A stretch of 64,000 bases of DNA from Lachnospiraceae bacterium (lineage in GTDB: Bacteria > Bacillota > Clostridia > Lachnospirales > Lachnospiraceae), in contig JAHYZZ010000009.1 of assembly GCA_019424135.1 (NCBI GenBank), positions 1-64,000 on the forward strand. Reading direction: 5' to 3'. The stretch's first letter is position 1; each line of letters starts with the position of its first letter. A program made the position numbers and the translations under genes. Positions 9,104-18,285 of the stretch are shown here, piece by piece. The notes under the pieces are model-generated. The model had not been told where the DNA came from. It searched no databases and saw only the letters and a list, made by a program, of their open reading frames with translations.

Positions 9104-9140
9104 CAAAAGAAACGACCGTGACACCTTCTGCCACAGCCGT
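9104..9140 (-). terminator. Riboswitch-controlled terminator ahead of cbiM
   Basis: Reading the minus strand, a 9-bp stem with two G-U pairs (ACGGCTGTG / CACGGTCGT, 9112-9140) is followed by TTTCTTTTG. It lies between the cobalamin riboswitch and cbiM and is the likely expression platform. A second hairpin (AACCA-CTGC / GCAG-TGGTT) immediately upstream could be the competing structure. Confidence 0.6.
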
Positions 9141-9197
9141 TTATCTATGCCAATAAAACCAACTGCCCTTTTGTGCTGCAGATGGTTCTCCCGCTTT

Positions 9198-9372
9198 TTG
9201 TAGGTCTTCTGACTCGCGCTTTTGGAAGTACTCCTTCCTTCGCCTGCCTCCTGCCTTCTCAGTTTCCCAATGACCGGTTTTCACCGACGGATCGCAGACT
9301 CCGCACATACAGCGGCGGTACCGTCCAGGATGCTCAACTGATTCCCTTGTCCATCCATATTGCTGTCACCAC
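9198..9372 (-). promoter_or_regulatory. Cobalamin riboswitch upstream of cbiMNQO
   Basis: Read on the minus strand the region has the ordered hallmarks of the cobalamin aptamer: a 5' GGGAATCAGTTGAGC segment, the GCCGCTGTATGTG core, ATTGGGAAACTGAGAAGG, and the closing B12 box GAGTCAGAAGACCTAC at 9199-9216. Control is probably transcriptional through the hairpin at 9104-9140. Its promoter lies at the 3' end of cbiC. Confidence 0.9.
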
Positions 9373-9410
9373 CATATGACCACAAAAAGTTATATTTTAT
9401 GCTCTTTCGT

Positions 9411-9439
9411 AGTATACCATCCGACTCAAGATACATCAA
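9411..9439 (-). promoter_or_regulatory. Promoter of the cbiMNQO leader
   Basis: On the minus strand TTGATG (9439-9434) and TATACT (9416-9411) are separated by exactly 17 bp, placing a start near 9404, just ahead of the riboswitch. The -35 box overlaps the stop codon region of cbiC, so the two B12 transcription units are packed without spare sequence. Confidence 0.65.
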
Positions 9440-10074
9440 GCCCTTTTGCACTGATACAGCAGAGCATTACAGATGCAGGCTGCGATGTTACTGCCTCCCT
9501 TTCTTCCTCTGGCCACAATATAAGGAGTCTTTTCAAGTGTCAGGATCTGCTCCTTGGACTGCACCACGTTAACAAATCCTACCGGGACGCCGATGATCAG
9601 CCTGGGCGAAAGTTTTCCTTCCTGAATCAGCTCATACAGACGAATCAGTGCCGTCGGCGCATTACCGATGGCAAAAATAAGATCTTCCTCTAACCTACAG
9701 GCCTTCTCCATACTGGCAACGGCCCGGGTGATGCCAGCCTTCTTTGCCGCCTCTGCCACGTCCTCGTCGGACATAAAACAATAGACCTGTCCGCCGTAAT
9801 GCTCTAACACCTTCCTATTGATGCCAGACCTGGCCATCTGAGTATCCGTAACAATGGACGCACCATTACGAATCGCTTCCTTTGCTTTTTTCACCGCGTC
9901 TTCGGAATACACCAGATTTCTGGCATAATCAAAATCTGCGCTGGTATGGATGCAACGCTTGGTCACCGCTTCTTGATCTTTCGGCAACGTGATCCCCTGC
10001 GCCTTTAATTCATCAGAAATGATTGCAAAACTTTTTTTTTCAATCTCTTCCGGACGTACGATCTCTATCTTCAT
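9436..10074 (-). CDS. cbiC: Cobalt-precorrin-8 methylmutase CbiC
   Basis: Moves the methyl group from C-11 to C-12, converting cobalt-precorrin-8 to cobyrinic acid. The 212-residue protein carries the catalytic histidine segment KRCIHTSADFDYA near residue 42, GASIVTDTQMARSGI, and the substrate loop IIGVPVGFVN typical of CbiC/CobH. It follows cbiP after a 3-base gap and is the last gene of the riboswitch-1 operon; the promoter for cbiM begins at its stop codon. Confidence 0.95.
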   Translation of the reverse strand: MKIEIVRPEEIEKKSFAIISDELKAQGITLPKDQEAVTKRCIHTSADFDYARNLVYSEDAVKKAKEAIRNGASIVTDTQMARSGINRKVLEHYGGQVYCFMSDEDVAEAAKKAGITRAVASMEKACRLEEDLIFAIGNAPTALIRLYELIQEGKLSPRLIIGVPVGFVNVVQSKEQILTLEKTPYIVARGRKGGSNIAACICNALLYQCKRA

Positions 10075-10077
10075 CGA

Positions 10078-11595
10078 TTATTCTTCCCCCTCCAAAATCT
10101 GGTAAATGGCCTCCATGTCAAGATGCTCTCTTAAAGCATCTGCCAACAGGTCGTATTGTTCTTCTTTCCAGTCCTTTAAGCTTTTACTTTTGTTCTCTTT
10201 TAAGCTTACGCCCTTTTTTTGGGCCAGGCTTTTTATTATCTCTTCCACGATGCCTTCCTGATCAAAGATCCCATGGACATAGGTGCCGTACACATTTCCC
10301 AGGCTACATCCGTCCGTCGAATACCCTCCGCTGATCTGATCTTTTACCTGGTTCATGGGAGCCTGTTCTTCCTGACCTTTCCTTCTTTTGGTCACGCCCA
10401 TGTGGATTTCATACCCTTCCAGTTCTCTTCCTTCCAGGGACCTTAATACCCCTTCCACATGGCAGAATCGTCCATTGACTCTGGTCCTTGTCTTTTCCTT
10501 CGTAAATACCGTCTCCAGAGGAAGGAGTCCCATGCCCCTGACGTTCCCTCCTTCTTCCACCTTATCAGGGTCTTGTAGTTCTTCTCCCAACATCTGGTAA
10601 CCGCCGCAGATTCCAAAGATCGCCGTTCCTTTCTTGGCTTCTTTTAAAATCATCGCCTCCAAACCATTCTGGCGCATCCACTTCAAATCTCCTATTGTAT
10701 TTTTTGTGCCCGGGAGAAGGATCAGATCTGGATTTCTTAATTCACTGGCCCGATCCACATAAGAAAGCGACACCTCTTCCATCTGTTCAAAAGCCAGAAA
10801 ATCCGTGAAATTGGAAATTCTCGGCGTACGGATGACAGCAATCTCGATCTTCCCCTTCCTTTTTTTTCTGGAAAACCGTTCTGTCAGGCTGTCTTCATCT
10901 TCGATTTCTACAGAAAGGTAAGGTGTGACGCCAAGCACAGGAATCTGACCTTTTTCCTCCAGCAGGCGGATTCCTGGATCCAGGATGGTCTTGTCTCCCC
11001 GAAATTTATTGATGATCAGCCCCTTTACCCTCTCTTTTTCCTCCGGCTCCAGCAAAAGCAACGTCCCAAGAAGCTGGGCAAATACACCGCCTCTGTCAAT
11101 ATCTCCCACCAGAAGGACCGGGGCATCCAGCATCTTTGCAAGCCCCATGTTGACGATATCGTTTTCTTTCAGATTGATCTCTGCCGGACTCCCTGCGCCT
11201 TCGATCACGATCAGATCATATTCCTCTTCCAGTCGCCGGTAGGCTTCTTTGATCTTTGGAATCAGTCGGCGCTTACAGGCAAAATAATCTCTGGCACTCA
11301 TGTTCTTCCATACTTTTCCATTTACAATGACCTGGGATCCCGTATCATTGGTGGGTTTTAGCAAAATGGGATTCATATCTGCCCTTGGCATGATCTGGGC
11401 TGCTTCTGCTTGGACCACCTGGGCCCGTCCCATCTCCAGCCCCTCTTTGGTGATATAGGAATTCAGAGCCATATTCTGGGATTTGAAAGGAGCTACCCTG
11501 TATCCATCCTGGCGGAAAATCCGGCACAAGCCTGCACAGATCAGGCTTTTTCCTGCATTTGACATGGTACCTTGTATCATAATTCTTTTCGCCAT
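10078..11595 (-). CDS. cbiP: Cobyric acid synthase CbiP
   Basis: ATP- and glutamine-dependent amidation of the b, d, e and g side chains of adenosylcobyrinate diamide. It has an N-terminal dethiobiotin-synthetase-like ATPase domain with [13 protein letters not shown] in the first ~20 residues, a [13 protein letters not shown] motif and [15 protein letters not shown]-terminal class I glutamine amidotransferase domain follows, with the nucleophile in [11 protein letters not shown] and the catalytic His in [13 protein letters not shown] 11595 (MAKRIMIQG) is preferred over 11604; both lie inside the cobD 3' end. About 505 residues, normal length. Confidence 0.95.
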   Translation of the reverse strand: MAKRIMIQGTMSNAGKSLICAGLCRIFRQDGYRVAPFKSQNMALNSYITKEGLEMGRAQVVQAEAAQIMPRADMNPILLKPTNDTGSQVIVNGKVWKNMSARDYFACKRRLIPKIKEAYRRLEEEYDLIVIEGAGSPAEINLKENDIVNMGLAKMLDAPVLLVGDIDRGGVFAQLLGTLLLLEPEEKERVKGLIINKFRGDKTILDPGIRLLEEKGQIPVLGVTPYLSVEIEDEDSLTERFSRKKRKGKIEIAVIRTPRISNFTDFLAFEQMEEVSLSYVDRASELRNPDLILLPGTKNTIGDLKWMRQNGLEAMILKEAKKGTAIFGICGGYQMLGEELQDPDKVEEGGNVRGMGLLPLETVFTKEKTRTRVNGRFCHVEGVLRSLEGRELEGYEIHMGVTKRRKGQEEQAPMNQVKDQISGGYSTDGCSLGNVYGTYVHGIFDQEGIVEEIIKSLAQKKGVSLKENKSKSLKDWKEEQYDLLADALREHLDMEAIYQILEGEE

Positions 11596-12617
11596 GCAAT
11601 CCACCTCTCATTTTCTTCTTTTGTCCGAATGGCCACTCGGTAATAACCTTCCTGAAGCCCCCGGTAATTTCCACAGTCCCGGATCAGGAATCCGGCCTTC
11701 AAAGCCTTTTCATACAGCCCCAGGCAGCTGGTAAAAAACAGATAATTTGCCAAGGATCCGATCACATGGTCCCCTGCCTTTTCCATCTCGGCGCGCATTC
11801 TTTCCCGTTCCGCCTTTACAAACTCCCGGGTCTTGGATAAATATGGCTCGCTGTGCCTCATGGCCGCAACTCCGGCAATTTGTGCCGGCACAGACACGTT
11901 CCAAGGCTGCAGACAGTCCTTCATCTTCTCAAGCAGCTTAAAATCGCTGCTAAGGGCATATCCAAGCCTGAGTCCTGGCATGCAGAAAGTTTTGGTAAAA
12001 GCCTTCACAATCAGAAGTTTCGGATACTCCGTCAGATATTTCGTCATCGTCACCTCATCTGGCCGATCCAGAAAGTCTACAAAGCATTCATCCAGCAGTA
12101 ATGTGGTCTGCTGCTCTTTGCACCGGTTTAAAATCTCAAAGAGCAGTGGACGCGGGATCACCTGTCCGGTGGGATTGTTTGGATTGCAAAGAATCACAAG
12201 ATCAATTTCCGGCGTAATGGCAGATAGAATTTCTTCCGTCACCTGAAACTCCTGTTCTGGCTTAAGCATATATTCCCGGATCTTTCCGCCCACTGAATGA
12301 AGCGCACGCTCATACTCTGCAAAGGAAGGTACTGCAAGAAGTACCGCCTTGGGCCTTCTTGCCAAAGCAGCGGCAAAAAATAACTCCGCCGCCCCGTTTC
12401 CGCACAGCACCTGCTCTGCCTCTACCTGCTCGAACCGGCAAATCTCTTCAATTAGCTTCTCACACTGGATATCTGGATAATGAGCAATCTGATCCAGATT
12501 TCCCTTCAGTGCCTCCAGCACCTCTTTTTGTACTCCCAGCGGATTACTGTTGACCGAAAAATCTATGACACCCGGATTCCGGTAAATATCTCCTCCATGT
12601 ATCTGTTCTTTTTTCAT
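11577..12617 (-). CDS. cobD: Threonine-phosphate decarboxylase CobD
   Basis: PLP enzyme of the aminotransferase class I/II fold (346 residues). In cobalamin synthesis it decarboxylates threonine phosphate to (R)-1-amino-2-propanol phosphate, the nucleotide-loop linker. Motifs: [11 protein letters not shown] at the start, [19 protein letters not shown], and the PLP lysine in [17 protein letters not shown]. The assignment over a histidinol-phosphate aminotransferase rests on its place between cbiB and cbiP. Nine bases separate it from cbiB; its end overlaps cbiP. Confidence 0.9.
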   Translation of the reverse strand: MKKEQIHGGDIYRNPGVIDFSVNSNPLGVQKEVLEALKGNLDQIAHYPDIQCEKLIEEICRFEQVEAEQVLCGNGAAELFFAAALARRPKAVLLAVPSFAEYERALHSVGGKIREYMLKPEQEFQVTEEILSAITPEIDLVILCNPNNPTGQVIPRPLLFEILNRCKEQQTTLLLDECFVDFLDRPDEVTMTKYLTEYPKLLIVKAFTKTFCMPGLRLGYALSSDFKLLEKMKDCLQPWNVSVPAQIAGVAAMRHSEPYLSKTREFVKAERERMRAEMEKAGDHVIGSLANYLFFTSCLGLYEKALKAGFLIRDCGNYRGLQEGYYRVAIRTKEENERWIAWRKEL

Positions 12618-12626
12618 CTCATCCTC

Positions 12627-13607
12627 CTACCATAAAAGCCAGATCAGCACACATTTGAGCCCCATCAAGAGCACCAGCGCCAAGATGCTGGTTCCGTACA
12701 AAAGCCGATGAGCCCTTTTGATATCCCAAATCTCAATCTTCCTGGTCGGATCTCCGATGGATGGCTTTTTATGCAGGATTCCAAAATACCAGGCATCCCC
12801 CGCAAGCTCCACTCCTAAAGCTCCGGCCATGACCGATTCTGTCTGGGCAGCATTGGGACTTTTATGTTTCTTCCGATCTCTCCGGTAAATGGAAATTGCC
12901 CCCCTTCCATCCATCCCAAGAAAAAAGGCTGCTGCAATCATCAGCACCGCTGCAACTCTTGCAGGGATCAGATTCACAATATCGTCTAGTCTGGCTGCCG
13001 CCGTCCCAAAATACTGGTATCTTTCATTTTTATATCCTACCATGGAATCCATGGTATTGACAGATTTATAGGCAAATCCCAGTACCGCGCCGCCAACCAT
13101 CATGTAAAAAAGGGGGGCAATCACTCCGTCAGAAGTATTCTCTGCCACGGTCTCCACTGCTGCCTTGGTCACACCTTCTTCAGTCAGGCTTTCCGTATCC
13201 CGCCCTACGATCATGGAAACTGCCTTTCTTCCCTTTTCCAGTCCTTCTTCTTTTAACGCACAAAACACCTTGTCACTTTCTGTCCTTAAGGACTTCACTG
13301 CCAGAAGCTGATAACAAAAAAAAGTCTCCAAAAGAAGTCCCATGGGCCAGAAGCTTTGGTATAAGATCCAAAGAAGCGCCGCCGGAACAGCCGTACTGAC
13401 AGTTACGACCAGAAGGACCAACAAGACGCCCCCCAGTCGTTCACCGCTTTTCGTCTTCGGAAAACAGCTTCTGATAATTTTTTCTCCAAAGGTAATCAAA
13501 CGGCCGATCAGCCGTACCGGATGATATAGCCATCTTGGATCTCCCAAAAAAAGATCCAGAACAAAGCCTGCCGTCACCGGCACTGTCATCTGTAATAACC
13601 AGTTCAT
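12627..13607 (-). CDS. cbiB: Adenosylcobinamide-phosphate synthase CbiB
   Basis: Membrane enzyme that attaches aminopropanol phosphate to adenosylcobyric acid. The 326-residue protein shows the family signature LDLFLGDPRWLYHPV near residues 17-31, ETVAENTSDGVIAPL, and SVNTMDSMVGYKN, with several transmembrane helices. ATG 13607 (MNWLLQ) gives the family N-terminus. This start lies 167 bases inside the upstream cobC frame, which continues out of frame past it, so the first ~55 codons are read in two frames. Confidence 0.93.
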   Translation of the reverse strand: MNWLLQMTVPVTAGFVLDLFLGDPRWLYHPVRLIGRLITFGEKIIRSCFPKTKSGERLGGVLLVLLVVTVSTAVPAALLWILYQSFWPMGLLLETFFCYQLLAVKSLRTESDKVFCALKEEGLEKGRKAVSMIVGRDTESLTEEGVTKAAVETVAENTSDGVIAPLFYMMVGGAVLGFAYKSVNTMDSMVGYKNERYQYFGTAAARLDDIVNLIPARVAAVLMIAAAFFLGMDGRGAISIYRRDRKKHKSPNAAQTESVMAGALGVELAGDAWYFGILHKKPSIGDPTRKIEIWDIKRAHRLLYGTSILALVLLMGLKCVLIWLLW

Positions 13608-14130
13608 ATCCTTCTCCGTTTCCTGCCTGAAAATCATAATAAGATCCCCGGGGTCTTGCATAGGTCTCCATGATACTCATGATCGTGCCGCCGTGGACAA
13701 TAAGCGCTGCTGCCTTTACACCATCTTTTAGGCAGTCCTCCATAGCTCGTTTCATCCCCTTTACACACCGTTTCCGAAAATCTACGGGGCTTTCTCCCCC
13801 TGGAAATTCCAGATTTCCTCCACTGTCGATCCATGCCTGGTATTTAGAGTCTCCTCTCAGATCCCGGTAATTTTTTCCTTCAAACGTTCCAAAATCACAT
13901 TCTCGAAAGTCTTCCACTCTAAAGAGTTCCCTTCCCGGGTACAAAATTTGTGCAGTTTGAACACACCGGCGCATAGGGCTGACATAGATCCTCTCAACGT
14001 CCGGCGCCTTCAGACGTATCAACTCTTCTTTTCCTGCCTCACACAGATCCTCGTCCGTCCTTCCAATATAACGGTGTTCCAGATTGCCCTTTGTCTTCCC
14101 GTGGCGGATCAAAAAGATATGGAGATTCAT
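13441..14130 (-). CDS. cobC: Alpha-ribazole phosphatase-like histidine phosphatase (CobC), with extended tail
   Basis: Phosphoglycerate-mutase-fold phosphatase that probably removes phosphate from alpha-ribazole-5'-phosphate or adenosylcobalamin phosphate. The RHG signature is at residues 9-11 (LIRHGKTKGN), the second catalytic His at 146 (LIVHGGTI), and a conserved acidic FGTFEGKNY segment lies near 80-89. A normal protein would end near residue 180-190, but the frame has no stop there. It continues to 229 residues, so the last ~50 are read out of frame over the start of cbiB. The function of this tail is unlikely but untested. It overlaps the upstream small CobU-like gene by ATGA. Confidence 0.85.
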   Translation of the reverse strand: MNLHIFLIRHGKTKGNLEHRYIGRTDEDLCEAGKEELIRLKAPDVERIYVSPMRRCVQTAQILYPGRELFRVEDFRECDFGTFEGKNYRDLRGDSKYQAWIDSGGNLEFPGGESPVDFRKRCVKGMKRAMEDCLKDGVKAAALIVHGGTIMSIMETYARPRGSYYDFQAGNGEGYELVITDDSAGDGRLCSGSFFGRSKMAISSGTADRPFDYLWRKNYQKLFSEDEKR

Positions 14131-14504
14131 CTTTTAATCACCATCCCCACACCGCAGATCACCCGATGTACCCGTAGTGATCTTTCTGCCAATTCTGTAC
14201 AAACTCTTCCGGCCTGTTCCCGAAATGCTCTCTGAAAAGGATCCAGAGGGACAATGCCGCAGCCAATCTCATCTGTCACGATTATCATATCCGGATTTTT
14301 TTCATACAACAGTTTTCCCAGACCTTCCACTGGCTTTCCTTGTTCCATTTTGCGTTCCAGATACCGCTGAAAATTCCAGATCCCCTGGCAGTGGAGAATT
14401 TCCTCCTCACTGCAGCTATCCCCATCAATCCATGAAATGTCCGGAAATAAATTCCTGGCATATTCTTCTTTGCCCTGATAAGCGCCTCCTACGATCAATT
14501 CCAT
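14127..14504 (-). CDS. Short, divergent CobU-like nucleotide-binding protein
   Basis: A 125-residue protein resembling the adenosylcobinamide kinase/guanylyltransferase fold. It has an N-terminal VGGAYQGKEEYA in the P-loop position and a C-terminal IVTDEIGCGIVPLDPF...GRVCTELAERS...VICGVG block matching the CobU family's EVG/GxxP and terminal Gly motifs. The P-loop lacks the usual Ser/Thr after GK (Glu instead), and the CobU guanylylated-histidine region is not recognisable. A full-length cobU lies 0.8 kb upstream in the same operon, so this is a paralog with a changed or structural role. Coupled by ATGA to cobC. Confidence 0.7.
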   Translation of the reverse strand: MELIVGGAYQGKEEYARNLFPDISWIDGDSCSEEEILHCQGIWNFQRYLERKMEQGKPVEGLGKLLYEKNPDMIIVTDEIGCGIVPLDPFQRAFREQAGRVCTELAERSLRVHRVICGVGMVIKR

Positions 14505-14505
14505 C

Positions 14506-15303
14506 CTACCATCCTGCTCCTTTCCCTAAAAGATCTGTGATTACGGCGGCCGCAGCAATCCAGATCTCGCAAAGCTGCAGGAAATACCCTGCCAGGTCTC
14601 CGGTCATGCCGCCAAAAATCCGATTCGTCATCCACCGATAATAGACAAATACTCCAGCTGCAGAAACAGCGGCTGCGATTCCTGGAACGCCTCCCAAAAA
14701 AACCATAACCCCCATGGAAAGAATGACATAGATAACCAGTACCCGGCGGCATCCCTTTTTGCTGGCGCCTTCAGAAAAGTCCGCTGCCATCCCCTTCTTT
14801 CTCGCCTGGGGAAAACAAATCACCGAAAGGCCGCTGAAGGAACGAGACAGCACAAACCCAGCTCCAATCACTCTCACACTATTTGCCGTCAGTCCACTGT
14901 AGATACCAAGCTCCAGAACGAAGTAACAGATTCCGGCAATCACGGCAAAAGCTCCGGTATGGGGATCCTTCAGGATCTCCAGTTTTCGCTCTCTGGTCTG
15001 GTAAGAGTGAAGGGCATCCTGCGTATCCAGATAGCCATCCAGATGGATGCCTCCTGTGACCCATACCGGAAGCAGCACAAAAAGTACGGTAAAAAAGAAG
15101 TCTGGAACTCCACAACCAGCTTCTCCTAACAGAACTTTCAACTGATAAAGTCCAAGCATCAGTGCTCCAATCACAGCTCCCACCCAGGGAAAAAAGCACA
15201 TAACATAGGCTTTATTTTCCTTCGTCCAATCTGCCTGAGGCATGGGAATCTTACTGTACATCGAACATGCAATTTTCCAACTGTTCCATAAACTTTCTTT
15301 CAT
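14506..15303 (-). CDS. cobS: Adenosylcobinamide-GDP ribazoletransferase (cobalamin synthase) CobS
   Basis: Membrane enzyme joining adenosylcobinamide-GDP to alpha-ribazole, the last assembly step. The 265-residue protein has several transmembrane helices and the conserved acidic GGIHLDGYLDTQDAL motif (about residues 81-95), plus KDPHTGAFAV. It starts within the ATGA overlap with cobU and ends one base before the small CobU-like gene. Confidence 0.94.
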   Translation of the reverse strand: MKESLWNSWKIACSMYSKIPMPQADWTKENKAYVMCFFPWVGAVIGALMLGLYQLKVLLGEAGCGVPDFFFTVLFVLLPVWVTGGIHLDGYLDTQDALHSYQTRERKLEILKDPHTGAFAVIAGICYFVLELGIYSGLTANSVRVIGAGFVLSRSFSGLSVICFPQARKKGMAADFSEGASKKGCRRVLVIYVILSMGVMVFLGGVPGIAAAVSAAGVFVYYRWMTNRIFGGMTGDLAGYFLQLCEIWIAAAAVITDLLGKGAGW

Positions 15304-15851
15304 CGCTTTACTGGTACGGGAATCCCGTACACCACCTCCGTCACCTGATCAGACATATGTCCGATCTTCTGATTGATATTCCCCAGAATCCTCTGATAGC
15401 ATCTGGTCTCTTCAGAATAAGTAAAGAGATCTTCATCCACCCGTCCGGTCACCACTGCCAGAAACTCTGTCTTATCTGAAAGATTTCGGATCCCTCCTAG
15501 TACTTTTCTTTCCGCCTGCTCTTCTGTCTGGATGCTTCCCCTTCTGTCATCCCGGTAACATTCATTAGCCACAAGATTCATCACACACTCCAGTAAGATC
15601 CCTGCATTCTCCGGAATGTCCAAAGTATCCAGATCCTGATAACACTCCAGTGTAACAAATCCCTTACCGGCTCTTTGCTCCTGATGACGTTGGATCTTTT
15701 TTTGACTCTCCCGTCCAAAAGGACGCATGGTGGCAATATAAAGGAAGGGCTTTTTATTTCCATACCTTCCCTGGTCTTCCTTTTGCATCAACCATGCCTC
15801 TGCATAGGCTGATTTTCCACTTCCGCTTCCTCCCGTGATCAGATGGATCAT
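15300..15851 (-). CDS. cobU: Adenosylcobinamide kinase / adenosylcobinamide-phosphate guanylyltransferase CobU
   Basis: Bifunctional enzyme phosphorylating adenosylcobinamide and transferring GMP to it. A complete P-loop GGSGSGKS occupies residues 7-14, the guanylylated histidine is probably His56 (IQRHQEQR), and LLECVMNLVANE is the CobU mid-domain motif; VVTGRVDEDLF stands where many homologues read NEVG. Length 183 is normal. It overlaps cobT (15848) and cobS (15303) by four bases each, indicating strict translational coupling. Confidence 0.93.
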   Translation of the reverse strand: MIHLITGGSGSGKSAYAEAWLMQKEDQGRYGNKKPFLYIATMRPFGRESQKKIQRHQEQRAGKGFVTLECYQDLDTLDIPENAGILLECVMNLVANECYRDDRRGSIQTEEQAERKVLGGIRNLSDKTEFLAVVTGRVDEDLFTYSEETRCYQRILGNINQKIGHMSDQVTEVVYGIPVPVKR

Positions 15852-16918
15852 GACTCATCCCCCAGTTCCTGATATTCCTCTACATGAATCTCTTCAAAGG
15901 TGCTCATCTTCTGGTAAACCTCTGCCGCCATATCAAGGACAGGAAAAAATGCCACCGCACCAGTTCCCTCTCCCAGACACATATCACAGTCAAGTGCTGC
16001 CGAAAGTCCCAGCGCATCCAGAAGGATCTGCATCCCCGGCTCTTTGGATTTGTGGGAAGCAATCATGTATTCTCTGGCCTTCGGACACAGCCGACAGGCA
16101 AGAAGCGCCGCGGTTCCGGAGATGAACCCATCGATCAACACCGGAATTCTCTCCTTAGCCGCCCCCAGAAATACGCCTGTAAGGCCTCCGATATCAAAAC
16201 CTCCTACTTTTGTCAGTACATCCACCGGGTCTGTCTGTTCTGGCCGATGGCGATTCAATGCGCCTCGGATCACCTGCACCTTAGTTTCCAGGCCTTTCCT
16301 GGAAAGTCCGGCGCCTTTTCCTGTCACCTTCACAGGATCCAGGCTCAAAAGAGCTGCCAAAACTGCGCTGCTGGTGGTGGTATTTCCGATCCCCATCTCC
16401 CCGGTAGCCAGAAGCTGCACCCCTTCTTCTTTTTTCTTCTCTACGATCCGAACACCGGTAAGAATACTGGAAAGTGCCTGTTCCCTGGTCATGGCAGGCT
16501 CTTTCGCCAGATTTTTTGTCCCATAAGCGATTTTATAGTCCGGTACCCTGGTGTCTGCCGCCATGCCGATATCAATGGGACAGATCTTCGCGCCTGCACG
16601 TCGGCACATGATGGCAGCACTGGTATCCCCTGTCAGGAAATTTTCCGCCACGATGGCGGTCACCTCCTGGCCGGTCTGGGTCACTCCTTCTTCCACCACG
16701 CCATTATCCGCACACATCACGATCAGTTCCTTCCGGTCAATCTGCACGTTGCTCGTTCCCGTAATCCCGGCGATCCGGATGATGTGTTCCTCCAACTTGC
16801 CCAAACTATGGAGAGGCTTTGCAATCGAATTCCACTTCTTTTTTGCCTGCTCCATAGCCTCTTCATCCAGATCCTCGATCCTTTCGATCACTTCCTGTAA
16901 CTTCTCTTCCTGATTCAT
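15848..16918 (-). CDS. cobT: Nicotinate-nucleotide--dimethylbenzimidazole phosphoribosyltransferase CobT
   Basis: Makes the alpha-ribotide of the lower ligand from nicotinate mononucleotide and a benzimidazole base. The 356-residue protein shows MCADNGVVEEGVTQTGQEVT, GEMGIGNTTTSSA, the VGGFDIGGLTG loop and, near the C-terminus, MCLGEGTGA with the catalytic Glu. ATG 16918 makes an ATGA overlap with the cbiA stop and matches the family N-terminus; a longer frame to 17032 lies within cbiA. No lower-ligand synthesis gene (bza type) is seen in the window. Confidence 0.94.
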   Translation of the reverse strand: MNQEEKLQEVIERIEDLDEEAMEQAKKKWNSIAKPLHSLGKLEEHIIRIAGITGTSNVQIDRKELIVMCADNGVVEEGVTQTGQEVTAIVAENFLTGDTSAAIMCRRAGAKICPIDIGMAADTRVPDYKIAYGTKNLAKEPAMTREQALSSILTGVRIVEKKKEEGVQLLATGEMGIGNTTTSSAVLAALLSLDPVKVTGKGAGLSRKGLETKVQVIRGALNRHRPEQTDPVDVLTKVGGFDIGGLTGVFLGAAKERIPVLIDGFISGTAALLACRLCPKAREYMIASHKSKEPGMQILLDALGLSAALDCDMCLGEGTGAVAFFPVLDMAAEVYQKMSTFEEIHVEEYQELGDES

Positions 16919-18282
16919 CGCTCTTTCCTCCTGTTCCTGCACGCCTCCAAAAAATTCCATGCAAACACCTGGCTGCCCCCATAATGAATATGTGGATATC
17001 CTGCCCACAGCCCATCCGTGCTGATGATGCACCTCCAGCTTCTCTCTGACAAGGGCTTCCTTGCCAGGAAACTACTCCCTGCATCTGTGGAATCATAATA
17101 ATGAAACTCATGGGCCGGAATCTCTCCTACCGGACGCCCAAACGCAGTTCCTCCAGATAAGGTCACATATCCAAACCGTCCAAGCCGTCCGGTATATCTG
17201 CTTCCTCCGGGAAGCGCTCCAACCATAGGGAAACGCTTTCCTTCTTTGTTTTCCAGATATTCCTGCAGATAGAGGAAACCACCACATTCGGCAATACAAG
17301 GCATTCCTTTCCTCACCGCAAGACGTATGCTTTCCCGCATTGTTTGATTGGCACTTAATTTCTCTGCATAAAGCTCCGGATAGCCTCCATAAAAGATCAG
17401 TCCGTCCACATCCTCCGGAAGGTTTTCCTCCTCCAGCGGAGAAAAAAAAGAAATCTCTGCCCCCAGCGCTTCCAAAATCTCCAGGTTGTCCCGGTAAAAG
17501 AAGCAAAATGCCGCATCTTTTGCCACGCCAATACGTATGGGAGTTCCGTTTCTGAGACGGCATAGGTTGGACCCTTCTTCCAGCCCATCCGCTGTCTTGG
17601 CAAGGGTGAAGAGACCATCCAGGTCAATGGTCTCTTCCGCCTGGTGCCCCAGCGCTTCCAGCGTTTTTTGAAGTTCCGCTAATTCTCCGGGAAGAGTAAG
17701 TCCCAGATAGCGGCTTTCCACCTTTAAATCCGCTCGTTCCGGCAAATACCCGTATACCGGAAGCTTTGTCTCTTCCTCGATCATTTTTTTCAACCGGGGA
17801 TACATCCCTGGAGAGATCCGTCCAAGAATCACCCCCCGAATATGACTTTTCTTCCGAAAATTGAAAAACCCCTGGATCTCCGGCAAGATGGAAAGACTCT
17901 TTCCCCGACCGTCCACCAGAAGAACCGCCGGCGTCCCCGTGGCGTCAGCCACGTCATAGGAACTGGCCTCATCTGAAATTCCTGCAATTCCATCATAGTA
18001 GCCCATCACGCCTTCTAACACTGCAAGATCCGTCTCATTGGCATCCTTTCGAAGACGCTGCCTTAAGGATTCCCTGCCACAAAGAAAGGAATCCAGATTG
18101 GCACTGTCGATTCCCAAAGCTTCCCGATGAAACATAGGATCAATATAATCCGGACCGCACTTATATGCCCGAAGCTTAAGTCCCCGCTCCTTCCATGCCT
18201 TGAGAAGGGCACAGACCAGCATCGTCTTTCCTGTGCCGCTTCCAGGCGCTGTAATCATGATCCTTGGCAGTTTTTTCTTCAT
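16915..18282 (-). CDS. cbiA: Cobyrinate a,c-diamide synthase CbiA
   Basis: Glutamine-dependent amidation of the a and c side chains. The N-terminal ATPase domain carries TAPGSGTGKT at residues 11-20 and KCGPDYIDPMFH at 41-52. The C-terminal glutamine amidotransferase domain has its nucleophile Cys333 in PCIAECGGFLYL and a conserved His in AHEFHYY. The 455-residue length is typical. It follows the cbiJET fusion after three bases and overlaps cobT by ATGA. Confidence 0.95.
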   Translation of the reverse strand: MKKKLPRIMITAPGSGTGKTMLVCALLKAWKERGLKLRAYKCGPDYIDPMFHREALGIDSANLDSFLCGRESLRQRLRKDANETDLAVLEGVMGYYDGIAGISDEASSYDVADATGTPAVLLVDGRGKSLSILPEIQGFFNFRKKSHIRGVILGRISPGMYPRLKKMIEEETKLPVYGYLPERADLKVESRYLGLTLPGELAELQKTLEALGHQAEETIDLDGLFTLAKTADGLEEGSNLCRLRNGTPIRIGVAKDAAFCFFYRDNLEILEALGAEISFFSPLEEENLPEDVDGLIFYGGYPELYAEKLSANQTMRESIRLAVRKGMPCIAECGGFLYLQEYLENKEGKRFPMVGALPGGSRYTGRLGRFGYVTLSGGTAFGRPVGEIPAHEFHYYDSTDAGSSFLARKPLSERSWRCIISTDGLWAGYPHIHYGGSQVFAWNFLEACRNRRKER

Positions 18283-18285
18283 CCT

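Noticed and set aside
15884..16900. 338-codon plus-strand open frame opposite cobT
   Set aside because: It is exactly antisense to the well-conserved cobT gene, has no ribosome site, and its Cys/His-rich translation resembles no family.
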